DNA of 64,000 bases from Sphaerochaeta associata. Lineage in GTDB: Bacteria > Spirochaetota > Spirochaetia > Sphaerochaetales > Sphaerochaetaceae. Position numbers and translations under genes: made by a program. The notes beneath the pieces were generated by a model, which was not told the DNA's origin, did not search any database, and was given only the letters and a program-made list of their open reading frames with translations. Below are positions 34,933 to 43,137 of this stretch, piece after piece. The stretch spans positions 2,232,001 to 2,296,000 of the forward strand of contig NZ_CP094929.1 in NCBI RefSeq assembly GCF_022869165.1, written 5' to 3'. How positions within the stretch are numbered: the stretch's first letter is position 1; the number at the start of each line of letters is the position of its first letter.

Positions 34933-35565
34933 TTACAAAAGTGTTTCCATCTTCCCATACACCTGCGGCCATGCATTGAGGCATTGGACCAGGCGGAGGG
35001 GAAGCGTTTCATCTCCATGATTGTCCGTCGCTATGAGGTCAATCAAGTCTCGTTTCAGATACCCAAGGGAGTCGCCATTCTCCACTGCTTCCACGTTTGT
35101 TTGCAAGAGGCAGCCCAATTTCAGCAGCTCGCCGAGCAACGCACTCTGCGGTTCAAGCCACCGATAGCGTTCCACATGGGCAAGGATGGGCGTCAGCTTT
35201 TGCAGGATGAGAGTCTCTATGCGCTCAAGCAATCTCGCGGGGGGAAGGGAGAGCCCGAACTCAAGCAGAGCGTACTTTTGGGCGATAGGCACACAGACAA
35301 GCCGGGCCTGGTCTCCCACGTAGAGTTCACTACCCAAATAGGTGGTAATACCCTCCTTTGCAGCCTCTCCCTGCGCCCAGGCAAACGTCTGACGCAAATC
35401 TGCGATATTGGTGGTCACAAACGGGTTGTAGATATGGGGAGTGAAGGCGATGGTCGTAATCCCGTTCTCCAAATACAGATGGAGCATACGGGAAAAAGAT
35501 TCTTTGGAAACATAGCCATCATCGATCAAGGGAAGCAGATGGCAGTGAAGATCGCAAAGGCCCAT
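34933..35565 (-). CDS. PHP-domain phosphatase, CpsB/CapC-like
   Basis: This 210-residue metal-dependent phosphatase has the PHP signature DLHCHLLPLIDDG at the N-terminus, FTPHIYNP, an acidic GSELY and a late HVERYRW. This pattern matches bacterial tyrosine phosphatases of the CpsB/YwqE group that act on polysaccharide-synthesis kinases, though histidinol phosphatases are related. No cognate tyrosine kinase or capsule gene is visible, so the target is open. GAGGAG lies 6 nt before the ATG. Confidence 0.82.
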   Translation of the reverse strand: MGLCDLHCHLLPLIDDGYVSKESFSRMLHLYLENGITTIAFTPHIYNPFVTTNIADLRQTFAWAQGEAAKEGITTYLGSELYVGDQARLVCVPIAQKYALLEFGLSLPPARLLERIETLILQKLTPILAHVERYRWLEPQSALLGELLKLGCLLQTNVEAVENGDSLGYLKRDLIDLIATDNHGDETLPLRLVQCLNAWPQVYGKMETLL

Positions 35566-35644
35566 AGGAAACTCCTCTGGATGATTATATCCGGAATCAC
35601 AAAAATGTGAAAGAAAAAAAGGAGCTCACTTGCGATTTAGGCCA

Positions 35645-36181
35645 TCAAAACTCAATCATCGCTTCGGCTTTTCGGTCTGCAAGCTGTAAATGATGCTTCA
35701 CTTCCTGTATTTCACTCACCATATCAGCAATATCGATAAGGGCCTTGGGTGCATTGCGGCCGCTGATCACCAAATGGGGAAAGCCTTCCTTGGAGCGGTG
35801 GTCTGCAATCCAAGTGCACACCTCATCGGCATCAAGGTACCCAAGCGTGAGGGTGTAGGTGAATTCATCCAAGACTATCAGATCGAAGGCGGATGCGGAT
35901 ATCCACCGCTTGACCTGCTCCCAGCCACGTTTGGCAAGCTCGGCATTGAGCTTGTCATTCTCCCCTACCCAGGTAAAACCGGCACCGAAGTGTTTCCAGG
36001 TGACGCCAAGCTGTATCGCACTCTTGTATTCACCGCTGTCAAGCGTATCGGGATCCTGCTTGATGAACTGAACCACGGCGCACCGGGCCCCATGTCCGAG
36101 GGCACGAAACAGCTGTCCCATCGAGGCGCAACTCTTTCCTTTTCCATCACCTGTGTACACCAACACCATTGCCTTGCCCAT
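35645..36181 (-). CDS. cobO: cob(I)yrinic acid a,c-diamide adenosyltransferase
   Basis: This 178-residue P-loop protein of the CobO/BtuR/CobA family adenosylates corrinoids to make coenzyme B12. Walker A-like YTGDGKGKSCASMG is at about 9-22, followed by FIKQDPDTLDSGEY, LIVLDEFTYTL and the C-terminal HHLQLADRKAEAMIEF. GGAG lies 6 nt before the ATG. It starts 3 bases after the lipoprotein gene stop. No other cobalamin genes are in the window, so salvage is the likely role. Confidence 0.93.
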   Translation of the reverse strand: MGKAMVLVYTGDGKGKSCASMGQLFRALGHGARCAVVQFIKQDPDTLDSGEYKSAIQLGVTWKHFGAGFTWVGENDKLNAELAKRGWEQVKRWISASAFDLIVLDEFTYTLTLGYLDADEVCTWIADHRSKEGFPHLVISGRNAPKALIDIADMVSEIQEVKHHLQLADRKAEAMIEF

Positions 36182-36184
36182 CAG

Positions 36185-37369
36185 CTACTCCATCACCACA
36201 TACTGCATCATCATCACACCCTGACCGTCGAGGGTACTTTCCCCGCTGATCTGCCGCTGGGCCTTCTCGCTCTGGCTCTTTGCTTCCTGCATGCTGAGAA
36301 GTGCCGTATAGGCCTGTCTGGACCCTGAACGGTTGTATACATCGTTCATCAGGTCGACTGCTTCCGTAAATCTGCCCATCGCCTCAAGCAGCAAGGCAGC
36401 GTTATATCCGCTGGCAATATGACCATTGCCTTCATACAGCGAGAGGAACTGCCTATATGCCGCCTCATACGAACCACGCTCGGCCAGTGTATAGGCACCC
36501 TTTGCTGCTTCAAGCTTGGGCTTGTTGCTCATAAGGGTGAGCCGCTTGGTCTGCCAGGAAGGAGCCAGCTGCTTGGAGATGGTCGATGAGAAGGAGCGGA
36601 TGATCTTCTCGAACAAGGGCTTGAAGGAAGGGGCATACCCGCTTGAATACCTTCTCTCGTCACGATAGCCTCCGGGAGCTCCAGCATCATAGGTCCGTAT
36701 CCCGATTTTCGTCTCCTGATCCTCTTTTCCGGTAAAGGAACGGGAGAACAGAATAGAGCCGCTGCCCAGGTCGAAAATCGTATAGGTCAGTGTCAACGTG
36801 GCTTTCTGTACCAGGAAGTACTCCCTTGAGGTTACTTTCTCATAGCTCTTGATATTCACAATAGCATCATTTGGGTTAGGGTCGACATCCTCCGTCACAA
36901 AGGTCTTCACATCCCTTCCCACCACCTGCTCCTCTACATCCATATAGGAGATGGAACTCGAAAGCAGGGCCTGCATCCCCTTCGACTTGAGCATTGCTGA
37001 AGTATTCTCCCCTACTTTGGAGAGGGTCATATATGCATCGGTGACTTCAGGGGTAAGGACGGTGAAATATCCGGTGCCTTGTACGGAATCCAGAATCATG
37101 CGCGAGGCCGTCGAGGCGACGGAGGAGGCCAGATTTGTGTCATACCCGCTGGAAAGGGTGAAATCTGTTTCACTGAGGCCCTGTATCCAAGGGCTGAGCG
37201 GACGGCCGTATGGAAACTTGTAGGCATTTGTCGAAGCGACGGCGATGTTTCTCGATGCACTGAGGTCAACCTCACCGGGAACCAAATGCCTTACCGTAAT
37301 GGAAGTGGCGCAGGAGGTGAAGAAAATCACCATCGAGGCAACAATCAGAACCTTGCTCAGAACTCTCAT
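36185..37369 (-). CDS. CsgG-like lipoprotein with TPR-like C-terminus
   Basis: This 394-residue predicted lipoprotein has a signal peptide ending FFTSC (lipobox). The N-terminal two thirds resemble CsgG/FlgT-type outer-membrane proteins in pattern (ASTNAYKFPYGRPLS, ASRMILDSVQGTGYFTVLTP, TLTYTIFDLGSGSILFSRSFTG, in parts). From about 290 to 365 there are two TPR-like helix pairs (GAYTLAERGSYEAAYRQFL, GYNAALLLEAMGRFTEAVD). The role is unknown; a periplasmic or outer-membrane scaffold is a guess. Its ATG overlaps the pdxA stop by four bases and AAAGGAG precedes it. Confidence 0.7.
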   Translation of the reverse strand: MRVLSKVLIVASMVIFFTSCATSITVRHLVPGEVDLSASRNIAVASTNAYKFPYGRPLSPWIQGLSETDFTLSSGYDTNLASSVASTASRMILDSVQGTGYFTVLTPEVTDAYMTLSKVGENTSAMLKSKGMQALLSSSISYMDVEEQVVGRDVKTFVTEDVDPNPNDAIVNIKSYEKVTSREYFLVQKATLTLTYTIFDLGSGSILFSRSFTGKEDQETKIGIRTYDAGAPGGYRDERRYSSGYAPSFKPLFEKIIRSFSSTISKQLAPSWQTKRLTLMSNKPKLEAAKGAYTLAERGSYEAAYRQFLSLYEGNGHIASGYNAALLLEAMGRFTEAVDLMNDVYNRSGSRQAYTALLSMQEAKSQSEKAQRQISGESTLDGQGVMMMQYVVME

Positions 37370-38394
37370 ATGTACTCCTCTTTGCTTCGGGTATAGGAGG
37401 CCGCAACTTCGAGCGCCCGGACCATCCCGCTTGCGTCAGCCAGACCTTTTCCGGCAATATCGAAGGCCGTCCCATGGTCGACGCTGGTACGTAGAAAAGG
37501 AAGGTCCCAGGTGATGGAGATGGTCCGGTTGAAATCATAGGTTTTGGCAGCAATGTGGCCTTGGTCGTGATAGAGGGAAATCACCGCCCGATACTTACCC
37601 ATCCGCGTCTGATAGAACACCGAGTCGGCACCAATCGGCCCGACCACATCGATGCCTTGCCTGCGGGCCTCGATGACAGCCGGTTCCACACTCACCATCT
37701 CCTCATCCCCGAACAGGCCGTGCTCGCCGCTATGGGGATTCAAGCCCGCTACGGCGAGGCTGAGGCTCCGATCGAAGGCCGGACTGCTTTTTGTAATCCT
37801 GTCACAGGTAGCTATGGTTTCGAGCAGGCTCTCCTTGGTGACCGCATCACACGCTTGGCGCAGCGAGAGATGACGCGTATGAAAGAAAATTTTCAGTCCC
37901 ATGGTATCGAACATCGTAATCGCTTTCTTTGTATGGGTGAGCTCGGAAAGGATTTCGGTGTATCCGATATGCTCGATACCGGCAGCCCTCAGCGCTTCCT
38001 TGTGCAGAGGAGGCGTTACAACAGCATGTGCATAGCCTTGCTGCACCAAAAGCACGGCGGTCTCGGCCGATGCATACGCCGCTCTGCCGCACATGGCGCT
38101 GATCCGTCCATAGGCAAAGTGATTCATGTCGACAATGCTTTGGGTATAGAGAATCTTCCGGCTTCCCCCCTCCATCGCCTGCTCAAGACGGGTTTGGTCG
38201 CTGACAACTGAATCGAATTCGGCTTTTAAGCCCAAATCTGTTGCGAGTCTGGAAATAACAGGGACATCGGCAATAACGATGACGCCCACTTCATCAGGCA
38301 GTTGTGCGGCCTTCAGCGCTTTCAATACTATCTCAGGGCCAATGCCCGCCGGATCTCCGCAGGGGACGGCCAAATATCGCTTTGCTTGCATCAT
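37366..38394 (-). CDS. pdxA: 4-hydroxythreonine-4-phosphate dehydrogenase family (PdxA or PdxA2)
   Basis: This NAD-dependent metal enzyme of about 342 residues has CGDPAGIGPEIVLKAL at the N-terminus and metal-ligand histidines in TPPLHKEAL, LNPHSGEHG and YHDQGHIAAK. It has the C-terminal substrate loop TSVDHGTAFDIAGKG. It belongs either to vitamin B6 synthesis or to the PdxA2 group that works in threonate/erythronate catabolism; no other B6 gene is nearby to decide. ATG 38394 (or the adjacent ATG 38391) is chosen; the long upstream frame is unsupported. There is no ribosome site, but TATCAT ends 5 nt before the ATG. Confidence 0.88.
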   Translation of the reverse strand: MMQAKRYLAVPCGDPAGIGPEIVLKALKAAQLPDEVGVIVIADVPVISRLATDLGLKAEFDSVVSDQTRLEQAMEGGSRKILYTQSIVDMNHFAYGRISAMCGRAAYASAETAVLLVQQGYAHAVVTPPLHKEALRAAGIEHIGYTEILSELTHTKKAITMFDTMGLKIFFHTRHLSLRQACDAVTKESLLETIATCDRITKSSPAFDRSLSLAVAGLNPHSGEHGLFGDEEMVSVEPAVIEARRQGIDVVGPIGADSVFYQTRMGKYRAVISLYHDQGHIAAKTYDFNRTISITWDLPFLRTSVDHGTAFDIAGKGLADASGMVRALEVAASYTRSKEEYI

Positions 38395-38399
38395 GGCCC

Positions 38400-38428
38400 A
38401 TGATACCAGTGTGCACGAGTGCTGTCCA
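38400..38428 (-). promoter_or_regulatory. promoter of pdxA, leaderless
   Basis: TGGACA (38423-38428, 5/6), a 17-base spacer and TATCAT (38400-38405, 5/6) on the minus strand end 5 bases before the pdxA ATG. This is among the clearest cases in the window of a promoter placing +1 at the start codon. Confidence 0.6.
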
Positions 38429-38513
38429 TAACCACAGAACCAATTGACAACCGTACTACCTTCTCTTATGTTGTAATCAGTGGGATTGCAATACGATTTC
38501 AAGGAGTACCGGC

Positions 38514-38792
38514 ATGGCGAAATATCGTGAAGAAGATGATGAGCTCGATGATGAGGAAGATCGTTATTTCAGTAGGTTGGAGGACGAGGAAGACGCCTAT
38601 CTGGCTGATTTGTACGATGCTCCGGAAGTGATAGATTTCGGAGATGAAGACGATGAGATGCTCGATGACGAGGAAGATGAGGATGAACTTCTCGACGATG
38701 GCTTCATGGTCGAGGGGGATGAGTCTTTCGAGGACGAATTCTTTGAGGAAGAAGATGAATTCGACGACTTGGAAGACGAGGACATCCTCTGA
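38514..38792 (+). CDS. extremely acidic 92-aa protein of unknown function
   Basis: I do not recognise this protein. It has 92 residues, of which more than half are Asp or Glu, with few Lys/Arg (three in the first 25 residues). Runs such as EEDDELDDEED and DDEEDEDELLDD alternate with aromatic and aliphatic residues (FEDEFFEEEDEF). It has no Cys, no signal and no membrane helix. AAGGAG lies 8 nt before the ATG, and a terminator follows at once, so it is an independent gene. DNA mimic, chaperone tail or RNA-polymerase delta-like roles are possible but unsupported. Confidence 0.8.
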   Translation: MAKYREEDDELDDEEDRYFSRLEDEEDAYLADLYDAPEVIDFGDEDDEMLDDEEDEDELLDDGFMVEGDESFEDEFFEEEDEFDDLEDEDIL

Positions 38793-38813
38793 TTCCCCCA
38801 TCAACACAAGCAA

Positions 38814-38836
38814 GCCTCCCCCCCCCCGGGGAGGTT
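38814..38836 (+). terminator. terminator of the acidic-protein gene
   Basis: CCTCCCC and GGGGAGG form a 7-bp stem around a C-rich loop, followed by TTTTTC. The C-run is 10 bases long. Confidence 0.85.
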
Positions 38837-38858
38837 TTTCTATAATAAGGAAGACCCC

Positions 38859-39785
38859 ATGTACGATAGTGAACTCTTTGCCAAAGCCAGACTCTTCATA
38901 TACCGCAACGCCAGGGCTTTGGACCTCGCCCGTTGGCGCTTCCATTTCGAAGGTGCTGACAAGTCTGAAGTACTCGCCGCTCTTTCTGCCTATCAGAACA
39001 AGGATGGCGGCTTCGGCTGGGGTTTGGAAGCCGATGCATGGAACCCGAACTCAAGTCCCATACAAACCTGCACGGCAACCGAGATTCTTGACGAAACAGC
39101 CTTTTCAGACACACAGCATCCAATCATCCAAGGCATCCTCGCATATTTGGAAAGCGGCTCCTCCTTTGACGGGTCATTCTGGTATAAGGCAATACCAAGC
39201 ACCAACGACCATCCCCATGCTCCTTGGTGGGCGTGCACCGACAACTCCACCGGCAATGGAGACTACAATCCAACAGCCGCCCTAGCCGGGTTCCTATTCC
39301 GACATGCAAAGGGAAATGCACAGAGGGAACTACTGGCAATCCGCATTGTCAAAGAAGCATACGACCAATTGCTGGGCGGCGGCAGGGAGAACGGCTTTCA
39401 CACTATCATCTGTTATCTCAGGATGCATGACTATCTCAGCCAGATTCCTCGAAAGTCCCCCATCGATCTGCAGGAACTCGCATCAACACTCGTAGTTGCT
39501 GTGGACTCTCTTGTTGAGCAGGACAGCGATGCATGGATCAACTCATACAGCTGCAAGCCTTCGCACTTTCATCGGGCAAGTCAGCGACTGTTCACTCCCC
39601 TGTTGCAGGACCTCGGACACAAAGAGTGCACCCAGATCAAACAAACTCAGTGCGCGGACGGATCGTGGGCCCCTACCTGGGCTTGGGCCGACTATCCCGA
39701 ACAGTGGGCCGTTGCAAAGCTGTGGTGGAAGTCAGATTTAATCATACGAAATCTTCTCTTTCTCAGAAGCATGCACGCCCTGTAG
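38859..39785 (+). CDS. alpha/alpha-toroid protein related to squalene cyclase / prenyltransferase repeats
   Basis: This 308-residue protein carries QW-like repeat features: YQNKDGGFGWGLEAD (about 49-63), SFDGSFWYKAI and CADGSWAPTWAW (C-terminal). These are typical of the terpenoid-cyclase alpha/alpha barrel superfamily, but the DxDD motif of hopene cyclases is absent and the protein is about half their size. It has no signal peptide. The enzymatic role is unknown. AAGGAAG lies 5 nt before the ATG, and the gene follows the terminator closely, with a TATAAT near 38841. Confidence 0.65.
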   Translation: MYDSELFAKARLFIYRNARALDLARWRFHFEGADKSEVLAALSAYQNKDGGFGWGLEADAWNPNSSPIQTCTATEILDETAFSDTQHPIIQGILAYLESGSSFDGSFWYKAIPSTNDHPHAPWWACTDNSTGNGDYNPTAALAGFLFRHAKGNAQRELLAIRIVKEAYDQLLGGGRENGFHTIICYLRMHDYLSQIPRKSPIDLQELASTLVVAVDSLVEQDSDAWINSYSCKPSHFHRASQRLFTPLLQDLGHKECTQIKQTQCADGSWAPTWAWADYPEQWAVAKLWWKSDLIIRNLLFLRSMHAL

Positions 39786-39857
39786 CCGCACTGTTTGATA
39801 GAAAATACGTACATCTCATGGCTTTTAAAGAAAGTTCATGTTTCTACGAATAGATAC

Positions 39858-39886
39858 TTGCACTCCCAATTGTTTCTCTGTATAGT
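39858..39886 (+). promoter_or_regulatory. promoter of the first TrpX-like binding protein gene
   Basis: TTGCAC (39858-39863), 17 bases and TATAGT (39881-39886) precede the gene. A leader of about 20 nt holds AAGGAG. Confidence 0.6.
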
Positions 39887-39912
39887 AACATATACACCTA
39901 AGGAGAAAGACC

Positions 39913-40914
39913 ATGAATCGAAGAATAGTGTTGCTTGTTGCCCTCTGCATGATTGCCGTCTCGCCCCTGTTTTCCCAACCAACCGCCGAAGCCTCAAAGG
40001 GATATGAAATCGGCATTTCCAAAATGGTGAGTCATCCCGCACTCGACTCCATCGAGCAGGGAATAATGGACTATCTCAACGGTACCGGCATGCAGTTCAA
40101 TTTCGATCTGCAGAACTGCAACGCAGAAATTGCAACAGCCATCGCGATTGCTCAGAAGTTTAAAAGCGACAACAAGGATTTGGTTGTCGGCATCGCCACC
40201 CCCCCGGCCCAGGCCCTTGCACAGGTCATAACCGACAAGCCGGTCGTCTTCGGGGCGATAACCGACCCCTTGGCAGCCGGGCTGGTAGTCAATTACGACA
40301 AAACCGAGGATACCAATATTGCAGGTATTTCGGACCTCAATCCGCTGAAGCTTCAGCTTGAGACCTATTTTCGGATTGTCAAGCCGAAGACACTGGGGAT
40401 GATCTACACCAGCAGCGAAGCCAACGGAGTTGCACAGATGGAGCTTGCAAAGAGCATATGCGCCGAAAACAACGTCACCTTCGTTGCTGCAGCGGTCAGT
40501 AACTCCAGCGAAGTCAAGATGGCCGCCCAATCGATAGTCGGACGTGTGGACGCCATGTATGTGGCCATCGACAACACCGTAGTCAGTGCCATCCCCTCGG
40601 TAAGCGAAGTCTGCATGAAGGCTGGAATCCCTCTGTTCAACACTGATACGACCAGCAGCGACGGTATCGACTTTCTCATGAGCTGGGGCTTCAATTACTA
40701 TACCGTCGGAGTGGAAACCGGAAAGGTGGTTGAACGAATCCTCAAGGGAGAGAAACCCAGGGATATCGGAGCTGTATTCTTTGACGATCCCGCTCAGTTC
40801 GAGCTCTGGTTCAATCTCGACACTGCAAAGAAACTGAATATCAGCATCCCTCAGGACCTGCTTGATGGAGCGAAGGTGTTGGTCCAAAACGGAAAAAAGA
40901 CTATACGCGAGTAA
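39913..40914 (+). CDS. ABC transporter substrate-binding protein (TrpX-like), copy 1
   Basis: This 333-residue periplasmic solute receptor has a signal peptide (VLLVALCMIAVSPLFS). The PF04392-type pattern is present: GISKMVSHPALDSIEQGIMD, KFKSDNKDLVVGIATPPAQAL (in parts), NSSEVKMAAQSIVGRVDAMYV and NYYTVGVETGKVVERIL. Relatives bind tryptophan or other aromatic compounds; the ligand here is inferred only. It has its own promoter and terminator, separating it from its paralogue and the permease. It is about 60 percent alike to copy 2 by eye. Confidence 0.85.
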   Translation: MNRRIVLLVALCMIAVSPLFSQPTAEASKGYEIGISKMVSHPALDSIEQGIMDYLNGTGMQFNFDLQNCNAEIATAIAIAQKFKSDNKDLVVGIATPPAQALAQVITDKPVVFGAITDPLAAGLVVNYDKTEDTNIAGISDLNPLKLQLETYFRIVKPKTLGMIYTSSEANGVAQMELAKSICAENNVTFVAAAVSNSSEVKMAAQSIVGRVDAMYVAIDNTVVSAIPSVSEVCMKAGIPLFNTDTTSSDGIDFLMSWGFNYYTVGVETGKVVERILKGEKPRDIGAVFFDDPAQFELWFNLDTAKKLNISIPQDLLDGAKVLVQNGKKTIRE

Positions 40915-40932
40915 CGTTCATACTCCTTGTTT

Positions 40933-40961
40933 GGAGCCTGCCTTTCGGGGCAGGCTCCTTT
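40933..40961 (+). terminator. terminator between the two binding-protein genes
   Basis: GGAGCCTGCC and its exact complement form a 10-bp stem with a 6-base loop, followed by TTTCATT. Confidence 0.85.
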
Positions 40962-41050
40962 CATTGTAGTCGATATATTCAATTATTCGAATCAAATTAT
41001 AACCATATGCATAATCCATGAATTAATATTCAGTTATTTGCATAACATGA

Positions 41051-41079
41051 TTTACAAATGCGAAAAATAAGGCTATAGT
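41051..41079 (+). promoter_or_regulatory. strong promoter of the TrpXYZ-like operon
   Basis: TTTACA (41051-41056), exactly 17 bases and TATAGT (41074-41079) lie in an AT-rich stretch. The leader of about 35 nt carries GGAGG. Confidence 0.75.
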
Positions 41080-41119
41080 TTTGCAAACGAAAAGGATTAC
41101 CTGTTTTGGAGGAAATCAG

Positions 41120-42118
41120 ATGAACATCACACGCCGCTCCCTGTTCACCCTTGCCCTAGTTCTTCTTCTGACTTTCAGCGTCTTTGCTGCAGGACAGACT
41201 GAAGCCAAAGCCAGCGCTACGTACAAGATTGGAGTCTCAAAACTCCTCGCCCATCCCGCCCTCGACGCAGCCGAGAAAGGTTTGATGGATCACCTTGCCA
41301 CCACGGGCCTGTCGGTCTCCTATGACCTGCAGAATGCAAATGGCGACATCTCCACCGCTTCCTCGATCGCCCAGAAGTTCAAGAGCGACAAGGTCAATGT
41401 TGCTGTCGGTATCGCAACCCCCTCGGCCCAGGCCCTTGCCCAGGTGTTCCCCGTCTCCTCCGGCATTCCTGTAGTATTCAGTGCCGTCACCGATGCCGAT
41501 GAGGCAGGTCTGGTGGCTGCCAACATTGCCGGTGTCTCGGACAAGAACCCTGTCGACGAACAGATCAAGCTTTTGATCGACATCACCGGCGCAAAGCGCA
41601 TCGGTAACATCTATGCTTCAGGCGAAGCCAACGGCGTTGTGCTTATGGAGATGGCAAAAGCCGCCTGCCAGAAGTACGGCGTTGAGTTTGTTGCAAGCGC
41701 CATCAGCAACTCCAGTGAAGTTAAAATGGCCGCCCAATCCATCATCGACCGCGTCGACGCCATCTACATTGCCACCGACAATGCAGTCATCAGCGCCCTC
41801 GCTTCGATCGACGATGTCACCACCAAGGCAAACAAGGTCCTTTTCAGTGCCGACCCAAGCGGTGTGGAAGGATTGAATGCCATGATTGCATGGGGCTTCG
41901 ACTATTACAGCATCGGTGTTGAGACCGGCAAGGTAATTGAAAGAGTACTCAAAGGCGAGCAGGCCGGTTCGGTTGGAACCGTATACATCACCGATCCGAC
42001 CAAGTTTGAGCTGTGGTTCAATCTTGATACCGCCAAGAAGCTTGGTTATACTATTCCGCAGTCACTGCAGGATGGTGCTGCTGTGCTCATCAAGGACGGA
42101 AAGAAAATCAGCCAGTAA
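41120..42118 (+). CDS. ABC transporter substrate-binding protein (TrpX-like), copy 2
   Basis: This 332-residue paralogue of the gene at 39913 keeps the same blocks: GVSKLLAHPALDAAEKGLMD, GIATPSAQALAQV, NSSEVKMAAQSIIDRVDAIYI and DYYSIGVETGKVIERVL. A signal peptide is present (FTLALVLLLTFSVFAAG). GGAGG lies 7 nt before ATG 41120, which is preferred to an upstream frame extension of 13 codons. It is followed by the permease and ATPase genes and is the receptor most likely coupled to them. Confidence 0.88.
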   Translation: MNITRRSLFTLALVLLLTFSVFAAGQTEAKASATYKIGVSKLLAHPALDAAEKGLMDHLATTGLSVSYDLQNANGDISTASSIAQKFKSDKVNVAVGIATPSAQALAQVFPVSSGIPVVFSAVTDADEAGLVAANIAGVSDKNPVDEQIKLLIDITGAKRIGNIYASGEANGVVLMEMAKAACQKYGVEFVASAISNSSEVKMAAQSIIDRVDAIYIATDNAVISALASIDDVTTKANKVLFSADPSGVEGLNAMIAWGFDYYSIGVETGKVIERVLKGEQAGSVGTVYITDPTKFELWFNLDTAKKLGYTIPQSLQDGAAVLIKDGKKISQ

Positions 42119-42186
42119 TACGGGCTGGACAATCAATCGCCGGACTTGCAGAGTTCCGGCGATTTTTTCTGTGTAAGGGGTTTTAC

Positions 42187-43137
42187 ATGATTGAAGGAAT
42201 TTTCGTGGATGGCTTGGTCTTTTCGATCATGGTCATCGGTATTCTTATTTCCTATCGGATTCTCGACTTTGCCGACCTGACCTGCGACGGCTCGGTAGCC
42301 ACCGGTGCTGCAGTCGCCACCATGAGCATCGTGGCCGGTTTTCCCATTTTCGTCGCACTGCTGCTTGCTTTCCTTGCCGGTGTAATCGCCGGTATGATAA
42401 CTGCTGCAATCCATAACAAGCTGAAAATTCCCGGCCTGCTTGCCGGTATTCTCACCATGACCATGCTGTACTCCATCAATCTCAGAGTACTGGGCAATAA
42501 GGCGAACGTTCCGCTTCTCAGGGTGAAAACCATGTACTCCCAGCTCCCGGAGATTTTCAGTTTCATCCCTTCCGAATGGGCGGCGCTCCTTGGAACCCTG
42601 CTCGTCGTACTCTTCGTGAAACTGTTGATTGATATATTCTTTCGCACCGACCTCGGCGTCTCCATGGGAGCCATGGGTGGAAACGAGCAGATGGTCATCA
42701 GTCAGGGAATCAACCCCGATATCCTGAAGTTGATGGGCATCGGCCTTTCCAATGGACTGATTGCCCTTTCGGGCGGACTTCTTGCCCAGTATCAGGGGTT
42801 TGCCGATGCAAACCTCGGCCAAGGGATGGTGGTCCAGGGCCTTGCCGCCATCATGATCGGCGAGTTCCTCTTCTCCTCGAACCGCATCTCGCTGCTCACC
42901 CTTCGAGCAGTCTTGGGAGCAATCATCTACAAGGCCCTGATGTTCTTCGGCCGCAAGTATGGATATTTGGTGAATATAACCCCCAACGACTTCAAGTTGC
43001 TTACCGGCATCCTCGTGATCGCCAGCCTCTTCATCGCCCAGACAAGGAGTGCAGCTTCTTCGGCGGGTGCAAAGAAGAAAGCAATCGCCAGGTCCCAGGC
43101 CAGGCACGATTCGAAGGAGGATTCCACCAATGCTTGA
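42187..43137 (+). CDS. ABC transporter permease (TrpY-like, BPD_transp_2)
   Basis: This 316-residue inner-membrane protein has about eight or nine hydrophobic helices (GLVFSIMVIGILISYRILDF, GFPIFVALLLAFLAGVIAG in parts). It contains the branched-chain/sugar-class permease signature region GIGLSNGLIALSGGLLAQYQGFAD. It forms the channel for the binding protein encoded 68 bases upstream. Its stop overlaps the ATPase start by 8 bases. The C-terminus is basic (KKKAIARSQARH). Confidence 0.9.
   Translation: MIEGIFVDGLVFSIMVIGILISYRILDFADLTCDGSVATGAAVATMSIVAGFPIFVALLLAFLAGVIAGMITAAIHNKLKIPGLLAGILTMTMLYSINLRVLGNKANVPLLRVKTMYSQLPEIFSFIPSEWAALLGTLLVVLFVKLLIDIFFRTDLGVSMGAMGGNEQMVISQGINPDILKLMGIGLSNGLIALSGGLLAQYQGFADANLGQGMVVQGLAAIMIGEFLFSSNRISLLTLRAVLGAIIYKALMFFGRKYGYLVNITPNDFKLLTGILVIASLFIAQTRSAASSAGAKKKAIARSQARHDSKEDSTNA

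Noticed and set aside
38817-38828. 10-base C run as a phase-variation switch
   Set aside because: It lies in a terminator loop between genes, not in a coding region or between -35 and -10, so slippage would have little effect.
40962-41119. T-box or tryptophan leader before the TrpXYZ-like operon
   Set aside because: The leader after the promoter is only about 35 nt and holds no T-box motif, antiterminator or Trp codons.
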